NCBI RefSeq assembly: GCF_042643265.1 | Contig: NZ_JBHRRZ010000015.1 | Coordinates: 124,001-188,000, forward strand | Length of the DNA stretch: 64,000 bases | Direction: 5' to 3' | Source: Virgibacillus_O sediminis | GTDB taxonomy: Bacteria; Bacillota; Bacilli; Bacillales; Amphibacillaceae | Part shown: piece by piece, positions 1-9,038 of the stretch | How the letters are laid out: the number at the start of each line of letters is the position of its first letter | How positions within the stretch are numbered: position 1 is the stretch's first letter | Translations under genes and position numbers: made by a program | Notes under the pieces: generated by a model | Databases searched by the model: none | What the model saw: only the letters and a program-made list of their open reading frames with translations | Told to the model about the DNA's origin: nothing

Positions 1-363
1 TTCTTCCATTACATAATCTGCTCCATCTTCAGGAGAACGAATCACATACCTTTCATTCGGCTTATACTGGTTCATCCGCTTTCCAAACTCAATGGTAGCA
101 AGAACCTGTACTCCTTTTGCCACACCTATACCTCTTATGGCAACCAGTTCCTCGATAGCAGCATCATTAAGCAGCTTTAACCCTTCAAAGTGCATCAGCA
201 CCCGCTGGGCAAGTGTCATGACAGACTCTTCCTTCGTTCCACTACCAAGTATGATTGCCAAGAGTTCCTGATTAGATAGGTGAGATGCTCCCAGCTTTAG
301 AAGCCGTTCCCTCGGGCGGTCTTCCTTTGGTACATCTTTAAGCATGATCGATGTTGTCGTCAT
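1..363 (-). CDS. radC: RadC family (UPF0758) protein, N-terminal part, cut by the window edge
   Basis: The visible 121 codons match the N-terminal half of RadC/UPF0758. The start MTTTSIMLKDVP is followed by a helix-hairpin-helix stretch (EELVAIRGIGVAKGVQ) and the lead-in to the JAB/MPN metalloprotease-like domain, whose catalytic part lies off the left edge. The ATG at 363 has a strong AGGAGGAGG site. The biochemical role of RadC is unsettled; old links to DNA repair are weak. In B. subtilis maf and radC follow spoIIB, but here no maf separates them. Confidence 0.93.
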   Translation of the reverse strand, partial: MTTTSIMLKDVPKEDRPRERLLKLGASHLSNQELLAIILGSGTKEESVMTLAQRVLMHFEGLKLLNDAAIEELVAIRGIGVAKGVQVLATIEFGKRMNQYKPNERYVIRSPEDGADYVMEE

Positions 364-463
364 TTTCCTCCTCCTTCCTAAGATAGAACCATCTTATTGG
401 AAAGGAAGAAAACTTACAAATGCCTAAAAACCGATTATTTACAGATTTGTTCTGCTAAAACTA

Positions 464-493
464 GAAAAACCGTTCTCAAAAATGGCAGAACGG
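464..493 (-). terminator. rho-independent terminator after spoIIB
   Basis: On the minus strand CCGTTCT and AGAACGG form a 7-bp stem followed by TTTTTCT. It lies between the spoIIB stop and the radC ribosome-binding site, so radC is likely transcribed from its own promoter. Confidence 0.7.
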
Positions 494-535
494 CCGCTAG
501 TATTCCAAGGAAAAATTAAAATTCCATTCATTCCA

Positions 536-1423
536 CTATTCTCTTAGTGCTTGTTCATATTGATACCAGAGATTTAAAAGTGCCTGCTGGGCTCCTTCGA
601 CATCCTGCTGCTTAAATCTATCCTTTTGACTGGATATTTCATCTCTCAATGAGGAAAGCTTTTCCGACTCATCCGGAAATGTTTCCAGTAATTTTTCCCA
701 GCTGTCTATATCAACAGAAACAGCATCCGGCAGCCTTGCCAAGTTGCTTTGCCATACCTCCTCGAAGCTTAGCAGCCACTCGCTTTCAGTGTCAGTAAGT
801 TCGACTTCAGCCTGCCCGGTCTCCCATTCTTTTACAAAGGTCTCCAATTGCTGAGATTCCATTTTCTCTGATAAACGGGTGGCAGCATCTTCTGTTTCTG
901 CGGCGCCGACAAAAAGGAAATACTGGCCATCCCTCAGCCAAATCACTTGAGGGACTCCTGCCGTTGAAAATTTCCCTGCCCATTCTTCCGCATTCTCCCT
1001 GTTCCCAAATACACCGCCTTGTACTACGAAAGCTTCTAAACCTTCTGGTGTCCTAGAACCCTCTTTCGACTGCGCCTCCTGTTCCTCTGTATCTACTGTG
1101 CCGGCCGGCAAGCTGCCATTTTGAGGCACCCCCGCATCTATGCCGGCAATCATCCGGAGCATGACAAACCCTAAAACTGATCCAATGCCGATGGCTGATA
1201 TGCCTGCAAGTAAAACGGGCCTCCATAGATGAAAACGAGAAAATCTCCCACGGCCTGTTTGTTTCTTTTTTTTTTGATGATCTGTGACCATAGTTAGTGG
1301 CTCTGCCGGATCTTCCTCTGAATCTTCCAGTACAGCCGCCTGTTGTTCATTGGCAGGGTCATTTAATTTAAAACTGATTCTATTACCATCTTCCTTTATT
1401 TGCACTTTTCTTTTCTTGTCCAT
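536..1423 (-). CDS. spoIIB: Stage II sporulation protein B (SPOR-domain membrane protein)
   Basis: The 295-residue protein has a charged cytoplasmic N-terminus, one membrane segment at about residues 68-91 (LLAGISAIGIGSVLGFVML), a low-complexity linker and a SPOR domain at about 130-200 (FVVQGGVFGNRENAEEWAGKF). SPOR domains bind denuded glycan strands at septa. SpoIIB helps septal peptidoglycan thinning during engulfment. The synteny with folC and radC supports the name, because SpoIIB is poorly conserved in sequence. The C-terminal 90 residues are helical and acidic. comC, which sits between folC and spoIIB in B. subtilis, is absent. Confidence 0.85.
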   Translation of the reverse strand: MDKKRKVQIKEDGNRISFKLNDPANEQQAAVLEDSEEDPAEPLTMVTDHQKKKKQTGRGRFSRFHLWRPVLLAGISAIGIGSVLGFVMLRMIAGIDAGVPQNGSLPAGTVDTEEQEAQSKEGSRTPEGLEAFVVQGGVFGNRENAEEWAGKFSTAGVPQVIWLRDGQYFLFVGAAETEDAATRLSEKMESQQLETFVKEWETGQAEVELTDTESEWLLSFEEVWQSNLARLPDAVSVDIDSWEKLLETFPDESEKLSSLRDEISSQKDRFKQQDVEGAQQALLNLWYQYEQALRE

Positions 1424-1539
1424 TTCTTGCCCTCCCGCCGCTGGTTAATATATCATCAACTCTAGCATAGGAGAGATGAAAAGTAAGACGAACCCTGTCA
1501 AACTTTTAAAAAAGCATTCAGCAAAAACCGCACTGTTTT

Positions 1540-2817
1540 TCATCCAAGAAAGAACTTCCTTACTTCTGCAATAAAATGCAGGGAACCGGCAATGAAATAA
1601 CAAGCATTCTCTTGTGACCTTTTCTGACTTAACACATCCTGCCAACTATCCACAACAGAAACCGGCAGCCCCCCTGCCATCTTGTCCAGCTCATCTGCCG
1701 AGGCTGCCCTGGGATGCTCGAAGGAAGTTACAGTAATGGAATCAAATTGACCCACGGCCTGTCTTAACATTGTGGAGGTATCTTTGTCCTGGAACGCGGC
1801 AAAGATTAAATGTGTCTCCCTGTCCTTGTAATGATCCTTTACTGTTTGGAGAAAAGACTCCATTCCAGCTGGATTATGTGCCCCATCAATAATAATTGGC
1901 GGTTCTCCTTTCACTAATTCAAAACGCCCTGGGAGCTGTGCCTGTTCTATTGCCCGCACAGAGCGATCCATATCGATATTCTGCCCTTTTCCCATTATCA
2001 AGGCGAGAGTAACCAATGCAAGCGAAGCGTTTATCTCCTGATGTCTCCCTTTCATTCTTAATTGTACGGTAAACGACCTTTCACCAAAACCAGTAAAATT
2101 ATGTAACTTTATCACCGTAGTTCCAGCATGATGGGTAACAGAAAAATTTCTGCCCAGCATAAAAGTCTCTGCCTTTCTTACGTGTGTCTCATTTTCTATG
2201 ATGAGGGAGGCTTCTTCGGGCATTTTTCCAATTACAGCAGGAATGCCAGGCTTAATGATACCCGCTTTATGCCAAGCTATTTTCTCTATCTTGTCACCCA
2301 AAAAATTCATATGATCCATTGCAACGTTTGTTATAATGGAGACTAGCGGTTGAAAACAGTTGGTTGTATCTTCCCTTCCACCCATTCCTGCTTCCACTAA
2401 GACAATATCTGTCGTAATGGAGAAATAGAGAAAGGCGATTGCTGTGAGTATTTCAAATTCTGTCGGAGCGTTATCTGTTTTATCCATCTGTTGTATTGCC
2501 GGCAGTACCTGATTACATAGCTGGAGAAAGGTTACCCTTGATATTTGCTCACCGTTAACCAGCATATGGCCGGTAATCCCCGAGAGACTTGGGGAGGTGA
2601 ATACTCCCGTTCGGTAACCATTCGATATGAGGGCCTGTTCTAAAAAATGGACAGTAGAGCCTTTTCCGTTCGTTCCTGCTACGTGGATTCCCTTCACCTT
2701 CTCCTGAGGGCTGTCCAAAAGCCTCAGCAGTATGTCGATCCGTCCGGTGCCCGGTTTTATTCCGGCTGATTTGCGATATTCAAAAAAGGCTTCCGCCTCT
2801 TGAAAGGACTTAAACAT
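1540..2817 (-). CDS. folC: Folylpolyglutamate synthase / dihydrofolate synthase
   Basis: FolC adds gamma-linked glutamates to folates with ATP in the cytosol. The P-loop (HVAGTNGKGSTVHFLEQAL, about residues 45-63) and the Mur-ligase-type signature VLVEAGMGGREDTTN are present, as are the C-terminal ligase motifs (IIDGAHNPAGMESF). The length of 425 is normal. I prefer the ATG at 2817 (MFKSFQEAE) over the upstream GTG at 2829 because AAAGTGGTG sits six bases before it. It lies downstream of valS as in B. subtilis, but two plus-strand ATP-grasp genes separate them, so folC has its own leader. Confidence 0.95.
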   Translation of the reverse strand: MFKSFQEAEAFFEYRKSAGIKPGTGRIDILLRLLDSPQEKVKGIHVAGTNGKGSTVHFLEQALISNGYRTGVFTSPSLSGITGHMLVNGEQISRVTFLQLCNQVLPAIQQMDKTDNAPTEFEILTAIAFLYFSITTDIVLVEAGMGGREDTTNCFQPLVSIITNVAMDHMNFLGDKIEKIAWHKAGIIKPGIPAVIGKMPEEASLIIENETHVRKAETFMLGRNFSVTHHAGTTVIKLHNFTGFGERSFTVQLRMKGRHQEINASLALVTLALIMGKGQNIDMDRSVRAIEQAQLPGRFELVKGEPPIIIDGAHNPAGMESFLQTVKDHYKDRETHLIFAAFQDKDTSTMLRQAVGQFDSITVTSFEHPRAASADELDKMAGGLPVSVVDSWQDVLSQKRSQENACYFIAGSLHFIAEVRKFFLG

Positions 2818-2876
2818 TTGATACACCACTTTCTATTTTTCAATCCCTAATAGTATAGCAGAAAGGATATATACAA

Positions 2877-3779
2877 TTGAATCTACAAGGATGGATCATC
2901 TATAACGGCAACTTGCCTGGAAATAAATTTCTGGATTTCGCTGAGTGGATGCACGACGCAGCGTCCAGGAAACAGAGCAAAACTAAGATATTCAAAAACA
3001 ATGAGCTGTTAAGCCAGTTGGATACCAGCAATCTTGATCTCCTAAAGCTTTCGGAAAGTAATTTGCCCGATTATGTGGTATTTGCCGATAAAGATATTTA
3101 CTTGGCAAGACAACTGGAGCTCTTGGGGGTAAGAGTGTTCAACAGTGCAGAGGCGATCGAGCGGAGTGACGATAAGATAGCTTCTTACCAACGGCTTGCA
3201 AGTCAAAATCTCCCTATACCAAAGACGATCATCTCCCCCAAAATTTTTTCCAGCGGAACTATTGAGGAAGAAATTATACATACTGCAGGGCGAGAACTCG
3301 GGTTTCCAATGATCCTTAAGGAGGCTTATGGTTCATTTGGTGAACAAGTGTACCTTGTAAGCAATGAAGCTGAACTATATGAAAAAGCAAATGCTCTTGC
3401 AGGTAAAGCTTTCATGTTTCAGCAGTTTATTAAGACTAGTTATGGAACCGACCTTCGGCTGCATGTAGTAGGAAACAGGATTGCTGCAGCGATGAAGCGT
3501 AAATCAGCCAATGATTTTCGTGCCAACATCACAGCCGGAGGTACTATGGAAGCATATCAGCCAACAGAAGAGGAAGCTGAGCTTGCCATCATGGCGGCTA
3601 AATGTATTGGTGCAGATATCGCCGGAGTTGATCTGCTTCTTGGGCCAGGAGGAAAGCCTCTCATCTGTGAAATTAACTCGAATGCACATATTAGAAATAT
3701 GTATGACTGTACAGGAATCAATGTGGCAGATGACATTATGGATTACATCCTGGACAGCATGTCAAAAGGTGAGGAGTAA
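2877..3779 (+). CDS. RimK-like ATP-grasp amino-acid ligase (first of a pair)
   Basis: This 300-residue ATP-grasp protein has the central fold starting near residue 108. It has the nucleotide-binding stretch ELGFPMILKEAYGSFGEQVY, the RimK/LysX-type DLRLHVVGNRIAAAMKR segment, and a Mg-binding end (GVDLLLGPGGKPLICEIN then SNAH). The family joins amino acids, often glutamate, to a carboxylate by an acyl-phosphate; the substrate here is unknown. It starts with TTG after AAAGGA. It is divergent from folC and followed five bases later by a second member, so the two are probably one operon. The EINSNAH motif is intact, so it should be active. Confidence 0.8.
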   Translation: MNLQGWIIYNGNLPGNKFLDFAEWMHDAASRKQSKTKIFKNNELLSQLDTSNLDLLKLSESNLPDYVVFADKDIYLARQLELLGVRVFNSAEAIERSDDKIASYQRLASQNLPIPKTIISPKIFSSGTIEEEIIHTAGRELGFPMILKEAYGSFGEQVYLVSNEAELYEKANALAGKAFMFQQFIKTSYGTDLRLHVVGNRIAAAMKRKSANDFRANITAGGTMEAYQPTEEEAELAIMAAKCIGADIAGVDLLLGPGGKPLICEINSNAHIRNMYDCTGINVADDIMDYILDSMSKGEE

Positions 3780-3784
3780 ATCGG

Positions 3785-4654
3785 ATGATAAAAGGATGGC
3801 TCATCTACCGGAAAGAAGACGCAGCAGCTAATGAGACGTATATTGAATGGATGAAAGAGGAAGCCGCATGGCAAGGATTGCTTTTGAAGCTGATCTACCG
3901 GGAAGAAATAACCATGGGCATTACCGAAAAAGGCCATGGTATTTGGAAAAACGATAAGTTTTTGCCCCCCCCGGAGTTTGCCATTAACAGGGCGGTCGAT
4001 CCGCTGTTGAGCTTCCACTTAGAGAATATGGGGATACCGGTCTTTAACCCATCGGAAGTGTCTAGAATCTGTAATGATAAAGCATGGACCCACCAATATG
4101 TACAGAAGATGGGAGTGCCAATGACGGACAGTCTGTTTTATCGTAAAACAGATTTACCCCCTGCTCCCCCGCTCAACCTGCCAATCGTAGTAAAGGAGTC
4201 AGGCGGAAGAGGGGGAAAAGAAGTATACATCATCCATACTGCTGAGGATTGGAAGCAAGTCAGGGGCAAACTTGCTGATACAACAATCTTGGTTCAATCA
4301 GCAGATGTCCAGCTCGGGAAAGACCTTCGGGTATTTGTCGTGGGAAAGCAAGTTACTGCTGCCGTTCTGCGGGAGAATCAGCATGATTTCCGTGCGAATT
4401 ATAAGCTTGGAGGGAGCGCCTCCTTATACCAGCTTACGGGAAAAGAGATGGATATCGTACAGAAAATAACCAGCCATTTTCCTTTTGGCATGGTCGGCAT
4501 AGACTTTTTGATCGACCATGACGGGAATCTCCTTTTTAATGAAATAGAAGATGTGGTTGGTTCCAGAACTTTAAGCCAGGTGAACGGACCTAATATTGTA
4601 TGTGAATATATGACCTATATCCGTAAGCATATGGAAAAGCGGCATTCCATTTAG
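3785..4654 (+). CDS. RimK-like ATP-grasp amino-acid ligase (second of a pair)
   Basis: This 289-residue paralogue of the gene before it opens the same way (KGWLIYRKED versus QGWIIYNGNL) and has the same GKDLRVFVVGKQVTAAVLR core. Its C-terminal metal site differs: FNEIEDVVGSRTL replaces EINSNAH, so the acceptor specificity may differ. The ATG follows GTGAGGAGT. The pair may act in sequence or as a heteromer on one substrate; that is inference. A terminator overlaps its stop codon and faces the end of valS. Confidence 0.78.
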   Translation: MIKGWLIYRKEDAAANETYIEWMKEEAAWQGLLLKLIYREEITMGITEKGHGIWKNDKFLPPPEFAINRAVDPLLSFHLENMGIPVFNPSEVSRICNDKAWTHQYVQKMGVPMTDSLFYRKTDLPPAPPLNLPIVVKESGGRGGKEVYIIHTAEDWKQVRGKLADTTILVQSADVQLGKDLRVFVVGKQVTAAVLRENQHDFRANYKLGGSASLYQLTGKEMDIVQKITSHFPFGMVGIDFLIDHDGNLLFNEIEDVVGSRTLSQVNGPNIVCEYMTYIRKHMEKRHSI

Positions 4655-4675
4655 AAGGAATGCCGCTTTTTCCGG
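4636..4675. terminator. bidirectional terminator between the ATP-grasp pair and valS
   Basis: AAGCGGCATTCC and GGAATGCCGCTT form a 12-bp stem with A and T tracts on both sides. It overlaps the stop of the second ligase and lies just past the valS stop, so it can end both converging transcripts. Confidence 0.85.
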
Positions 4676-4677
4676 TC

Positions 4678-7323
4678 TTAGTTTTTCAATTCTTCCAGCC
4701 TTGCCTTAACTTTCGCCTGTTTCTCTAGATAGTCCTTTTCCTTTTGCTTTTCTTCATCTACTACAGCCTTTGGCGCTTTCTTTACGAAGCCCTCGTTTGA
4801 CAGTTTCTTCTGCACACGTTCCACTTCTTTATTCCATTTATCCAATTCCTTTTCCAACCGCTGGATTTCCTTGTCGAAATCAATCAAGCCTTCCAGCGGC
4901 AGGAATAGCTCAGCCCCGGTTACTACGGAAGACATGGCTTTTTCCGGAGCATCAATTTTTTCAGCAATCTTTAATTCACTCGGATTACAGAAACGCTCCA
5001 GGTATTCCCTGTTATTCTCCAGTTCCGCCGCAATGTCGGCATTCTCTGCCTGGATGAGCAATTCCACCTGCCGTGACATTGGTGTATCCACCTCTGCCCG
5101 GATATTCCTTACAGATTTGATGATCGAAACAAGACGGCCCATTTCCTTTGATGCTTCCTTGTCATCGAATTCATGGCGGATTTCCGGCCAAGAAGCAACA
5201 GTAATAGAGTCACCCTTATGTGGAAGCTGCTGCCAGATCTCTTCTGTGATGAACGGCATAAATGGATGAAGCATCCGCATGGTCTGATCAAGAACATACG
5301 CAAGTACCGACCGTGTCATTGTTTTCTTCTGTTCATCTTCCCCATAAAGTGGAAGTTTCGCCATCTCTATATACCAATCACATAATTCATCCCAGATAAA
5401 ATTATATAAATGGCGCCCTGCTTCCCCAAACTCATATTTATCCGTATTTCTGGTCACCTGTTCAATCGTCTCGTTTAGACGAGTGAGGATCCATTTGTCG
5501 GCTAGAGACTTTTCTCCGGGTAAATCAATGTCCTCATAAGTAAATCCTTCCATATTCATTAGAGAAAAACGGGAAGCATTCCAAATTTTGTTGGCAAAGT
5601 TCCAGGTTGCTTCGACTTTCTCCCAATGGAAGCGGAGGTCTTGGCCTGGAGTAGACCCGGTTAGGAGGAAATACCTCAAGGAATCGGCTCCATATTTTTC
5701 GATTACATCCATTGGGTCAACTCCATTGCCCAGCGACTTACTCATTTTCCTTCCCTCTGCATCCCGGATGAGTCCATGGATCAGAACATCTTTAAAAGGG
5801 CGTTTGCCCGTAAACTGCTTCGATTGGAATATCATCCTTGCTACCCAGAAGAAGATGATATCATACCCGGTGACAAGCACATCAGTTGGGAAATAACGTT
5901 TGAAGTCATCTGATTCCTCATCCGGCCAGCCCATTGTAGAGAAAGGCCATAGTGCAGAAGAGAACCAGGTGTCGAGAACATCTTCATCTTGTTCCCAGTT
6001 TTCAGCATCTTCCGGAGCATCCTTGCCGACGTATATTTCATTTGTTTCTTTATGATACCAAGCAGGAATACGATGGCCCCACCACAGCTGTCGGGATATG
6101 CACCAATCACGGATGTTCTCCATCCAATGCAGATAGGTGCGCTCAAACCTTTCGGGTACGAAGTTAACCTTCTCATTCCCATCCTGAAGGTCGATGGCTG
6201 CATCAGCAAGCGGCTGCATGTTCACAAACCATTGAGTGGACAGATAAGGCTCGACTACTGCCCCGCTTCGTTCGGAATGGCCGACCTGGTGTACACGTTT
6301 TTCAATTTGGAAGAGAACACCTTGTTCTTGTAGATCCTCCACTATTTGCTTTCGGCATTCAAATCGGTCCATCCCCTGGTATTTCCCTGCATTCTCGTTC
6401 ATGGACCCGTCTTCGTTCATGACCAGTATCCGCTGAAGATTATGGCGATTGCCTATTTCAAAGTCATTCGGATCATGTGCAGGTGTTATCTTCACCGCTC
6501 CAGACCCAAGTTCCATATCCACATACTCGTCTGCGACTATTTCAATTTCCCTGCCGGTAATCGGCAGAACAACCGTTTTCCCGATTAAATGCTGATAGCG
6601 TTCGTCTTTCGGATGGACAGCAACTGCAGTATCCCCGAGCATGGTCTCCGGTCTGGTTGTTGCAATCTCAATGGTTTCCTCACTATCTTTTAAAGGATAA
6701 CGCATATGATAGAATTTGCCTTCTACTTCCTCATAGATGACTTCGATATCAGATAAGGCTGTCCTTGTTGCAGGATCCCAATTGATAATATATTCCCCGC
6801 GATAGATGAGTCCTTTCTCATACAATTTAATAAAAACTTCCTTAACGGCTTCAGAGAGGCCTTCATCCAGGGTAAAGCGCTCGCGGCTGTAATCCACGCC
6901 TAAGCCCATTTTTTCCCATTGGGCACGGATGAAGTCAGCGTATTCGCCTTTCCATTCCCATGCTTTCTCCAAAAACTTTTCCCTGCCTAGTTCATAACGG
7001 CTGGACCCCTGCTCCTTCAGCTTAGCTTCCACCTTTGCCTGGGTAGCGATGCCTGCATGATCCATGCCCGGCAGCCATAAAACATCATATCCCTGCATCC
7101 GTTTCATCCGTGAGATGGTATCCTGCATGGTTGTATCCCATGCATGGCCCAAATGGAGCCTTCCTGTTACGTTGGGCGGTGGAATGACGATGGAAAAAGG
7201 CTCCTTATCAGGATCTCCTGTAGCCTCAAAATATTTTCCTTCCAGCCAAAACTTATATCTGCCTTTTTCTACTGTCTGCGGGTCATATTTTGGCGGCAGA
7301 GCAGCATGATCGTGTTCCTTCAA
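4678..7323 (-). CDS. valS: Valyl-tRNA synthetase
   Basis: This class Ia synthetase charges tRNA-Val and edits Thr-tRNA-Val. HIGH appears as HLGHAWD near residue 60 and KMSKS as GRKMSKSLGNG near 530. The editing domain contains ATTRPETMLGDTA, and a C-terminal coiled-coil arm ends the protein (FDKEIQRLEKELDKWNKEVERVQKK). Length and sequence are close to B. subtilis ValS. The ATG at 7338 overlaps GGAGGT, which is ideally placed for a TTG at 7323, so I take the TTG as the start (881 residues). A valine T-box leader precedes it. Confidence 0.96.
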   Translation of the reverse strand: MKEHDHAALPPKYDPQTVEKGRYKFWLEGKYFEATGDPDKEPFSIVIPPPNVTGRLHLGHAWDTTMQDTISRMKRMQGYDVLWLPGMDHAGIATQAKVEAKLKEQGSSRYELGREKFLEKAWEWKGEYADFIRAQWEKMGLGVDYSRERFTLDEGLSEAVKEVFIKLYEKGLIYRGEYIINWDPATRTALSDIEVIYEEVEGKFYHMRYPLKDSEETIEIATTRPETMLGDTAVAVHPKDERYQHLIGKTVVLPITGREIEIVADEYVDMELGSGAVKITPAHDPNDFEIGNRHNLQRILVMNEDGSMNENAGKYQGMDRFECRKQIVEDLQEQGVLFQIEKRVHQVGHSERSGAVVEPYLSTQWFVNMQPLADAAIDLQDGNEKVNFVPERFERTYLHWMENIRDWCISRQLWWGHRIPAWYHKETNEIYVGKDAPEDAENWEQDEDVLDTWFSSALWPFSTMGWPDEESDDFKRYFPTDVLVTGYDIIFFWVARMIFQSKQFTGKRPFKDVLIHGLIRDAEGRKMSKSLGNGVDPMDVIEKYGADSLRYFLLTGSTPGQDLRFHWEKVEATWNFANKIWNASRFSLMNMEGFTYEDIDLPGEKSLADKWILTRLNETIEQVTRNTDKYEFGEAGRHLYNFIWDELCDWYIEMAKLPLYGEDEQKKTMTRSVLAYVLDQTMRMLHPFMPFITEEIWQQLPHKGDSITVASWPEIRHEFDDKEASKEMGRLVSIIKSVRNIRAEVDTPMSRQVELLIQAENADIAAELENNREYLERFCNPSELKIAEKIDAPEKAMSSVVTGAELFLPLEGLIDFDKEIQRLEKELDKWNKEVERVQKKLSNEGFVKKAPKAVVDEEKQKEKDYLEKQAKVKARLEELKN

Positions 7324-7345
7324 TTTCTTTACCTCCATTTCATAT

Positions 7346-7387
7346 AAAAACCCTTCTCATCCTTTAATAAAGGACGAAAAGGGTTTA
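7346..7387 (-). terminator. T-box attenuator terminator of valS
   Basis: AACCCTTTTCGTCC and GGATGAGAAGGGTTTTT form the long terminator stem. The competing antiterminator uses the T-box bases at 7391-7405. The hairpin ends a few bases before the valS ribosome-binding site. Confidence 0.9.
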
Positions 7388-7617
7388 TTTCCGTGGTACC
7401 ACCTTTGTTTACAAAACACAGTTTTGTACACTCATTCTATGATAACGGCCATATCCCGGCTTCTTCTATTCAGAAAAGCAAATCTTTTCTTTTCAAAGAA
7501 ACAGCATCCAAGGCGACTTCCAAAATAATGAATCCTAGGAAATTTCCAGCCCATGATTTCCCTCTCTGCAGGCATTATTTTGTACTACTCCTTTTCCACG
7601 CTTGTGGTATTTCATTA
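7346..7617 (-). promoter_or_regulatory. Valine T-box riboswitch leader
   Basis: The T-box sequence (AAGGTGGTACCACGG on the minus strand, 7391-7405) would pair with the uncharged tRNA acceptor end, and a terminator follows. Upstream is a stem-I region with AGAGAGGGAA and GGGCTGGAAATTTCC elements. A GTC codon in the specifier position (7515-7517, within GGAAGTCGCC) fits tRNA-Val(GAC). Uncharged tRNA-Val would prevent termination and raise valS expression. The promoter is TTGACG (7647-7652), 17 bases, TAAAAT (7624-7629), putting the start near 7617. Confidence 0.92.
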
Positions 7618-7623
7618 TTATTC

Positions 7624-7652
7624 ATTTTATCTATTCGCAGGAATGTCGTCAA
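7624..7652 (-). promoter_or_regulatory. SigA-type promoter of the valS T-box leader
   Basis: TTGACG, a 17-base spacer and TAAAAT read on the minus strand, ending about seven bases before the inferred leader start. Confidence 0.7.
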
Positions 7653-7744
7653 CTGTTATTCCAGTCTTTGCACAGAAAGGCACTCTCTATACATATTATA
7701 GGTAATAAATCTTTCTTTTTAGACAAATGAAAGGGGTGGCTCCT

Positions 7745-7933
7745 ATGGCCCGATATTATCGGTATCGTCTTCCCCCATGGGCAAGACATTGCATTGAAGT
7801 TATTGAGAAGGTTACATTGCCTATTCTTGTCTTCCAGCTCATACGGACACTTTTCTTTCCTTCCACTCTAGATGTTTTCCTTCTCGGCTTGCTGGTCGGA
7901 CTGTTCATTGCCTTTTACTTGGAATGGATTTAA
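7745..7933 (+). CDS. Small membrane protein of unknown function
   Basis: The 62-residue protein starts MARYYRYRLPPW, and about 30 C-terminal residues form one or two hydrophobic segments (LPILVFQLIRTLFF and LDVFLLGLLVGLFIAFYLEW). I choose the ATG at 7745 because AAAGGGGTGG lies just before it; the upstream ATG at 7727 lacks such a site. It is divergent from the valS leader and overlaps the end of ysxE tail to tail by four bases. I do not recognise the family; the good ribosome-binding site and clean topology argue that it is real. Confidence 0.7.
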   Translation: MARYYRYRLPPWARHCIEVIEKVTLPILVFQLIRTLFFPSTLDVFLLGLLVGLFIAFYLEWI

Positions 7934-8940
7934 TTGCCGTTTTCATTGAAAGAGAATGATTCATATTCTTCCTCAATATATCTGGAAAATTCAAGCCCAA
8001 ACAGAATACGGCGGTAATTCTGCTGCAGTGAAGGTATATGGTCCATAAGAGGTCCATCTTCGGCTGTATACATTCTTATGAGTTTTAAATAGCTGGAGGG
8101 ATTCACCAGATGTATAATCAGGAGATATAATTCCGTGGTCGTCAGCTTGTTTTTTTCCATGTATTCTGGGAATAATTCCATGAACAGGCTGCCGGAATGA
8201 TTGTGATAAATGGTTTCACGGCTGAATAGGCCGGATAAATCCCTCACAGCATTATCATACATGGTATTTTCCCAATTAATAAGAAAGGGGTCGGCGGCGG
8301 TTTGGAGCGTATGCGACATTCGAAGATTTCCATGGCATAAACTCCAGTTCCACCGGCGATCTTGTCTTCCTTTTTCCATTAACTGCTCCGTTCGCTTGGC
8401 CCCTAAAAAACAGGCAGCTTCCAGTTCTTTAAAATGTGTGCAAACCAGCAATTCTACTGGGGACATATAGCGATTGTTTTCGAATCGTTCGACGAAGGAC
8501 AGCAAATCCTGTTGGAGGCCTATACAGTATTCCTTATATGTATCAAAACTGTTCCATACTTCGTCTTTGTCAATGCTTTCACTTCTTTTTGTGTTGGCAT
8601 GAATATCGCCCAGGCCATGGAAAAGTCCTTTAATATATTCTTTCTTGTCCTGCCGTTCATCGGTCTGTACCCAAGGTGTCAGATAATAAATGGATCCATC
8701 CATCTCCACATGGAGGTTTCCTTTATGAGTCAAGTATACAGGCAGGACGCTCCGCAAATTCTGGGATGCAGCCAAATGATAAGCATTCTCCCAGCCAGCA
8801 ACTGTCTCCCTTGTCAATAAGCTCTTTTTCAAAGCATAATCCCCTTGGCCATCCTGGATACGAAACAGCCTATCTGTTACTTTCGTAATATAATTCGGAT
8901 AAACGGAGTAAGAATTCATTACCTTTCGGACAGTTTCCAC
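7930..8940 (-). CDS. ysxE: YsxE, CotS-like spore coat kinase-fold protein
   Basis: This 336-residue member of the CotS/YsxE branch has an aminoglycoside phosphotransferase-like fold. In B. subtilis YsxE is made under SigE, depends on SpoVID and localises to the spore coat. The HGNLRMSH stretch near residue 199 corresponds to the HGDLHxxN catalytic loop with Asp replaced by Asn, and FLINWENTMYDNAVRDL follows as the metal-binding region. The replacement suggests a degenerate kinase. The GTG start follows AGGTGGTG. It lies directly downstream of spoVID as in B. subtilis. Confidence 0.88.
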   Translation of the reverse strand: METVRKVMNSYSVYPNYITKVTDRLFRIQDGQGDYALKKSLLTRETVAGWENAYHLAASQNLRSVLPVYLTHKGNLHVEMDGSIYYLTPWVQTDERQDKKEYIKGLFHGLGDIHANTKRSESIDKDEVWNSFDTYKEYCIGLQQDLLSFVERFENNRYMSPVELLVCTHFKELEAACFLGAKRTEQLMEKGRQDRRWNWSLCHGNLRMSHTLQTAADPFLINWENTMYDNAVRDLSGLFSRETIYHNHSGSLFMELFPEYMEKNKLTTTELYLLIIHLVNPSSYLKLIRMYTAEDGPLMDHIPSLQQNYRRILFGLEFSRYIEEEYESFSFNENGN

Positions 8941-8995
8941 TTAAATCACCACCTGTACAAATTATGGGAGAGATAATATGACGTGATCATCTACT

Positions 8996-9037
8996 AAAAA
9001 GCAGACACCCCTTGTCATTTGAGCAAGGGGCTGGGTG
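8996..9037 (-). terminator. terminator after spoVID
   Basis: CCCCTTG and CAAGGGG (with flanking CACCCAG and TGTCTG partial pairing) form a stem, followed on the minus strand by CTTTTTAG. It separates spoVID from ysxE. Confidence 0.7.
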
Positions 9038-9038
9038 T

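Noticed and set aside
1445..1645. 66-residue minus-strand frame between folC and spoIIB
   Set aside because: It overlaps the folC 3' end in another frame, has no ribosome-binding site, and cysteine/phenylalanine content suggests a chance frame.
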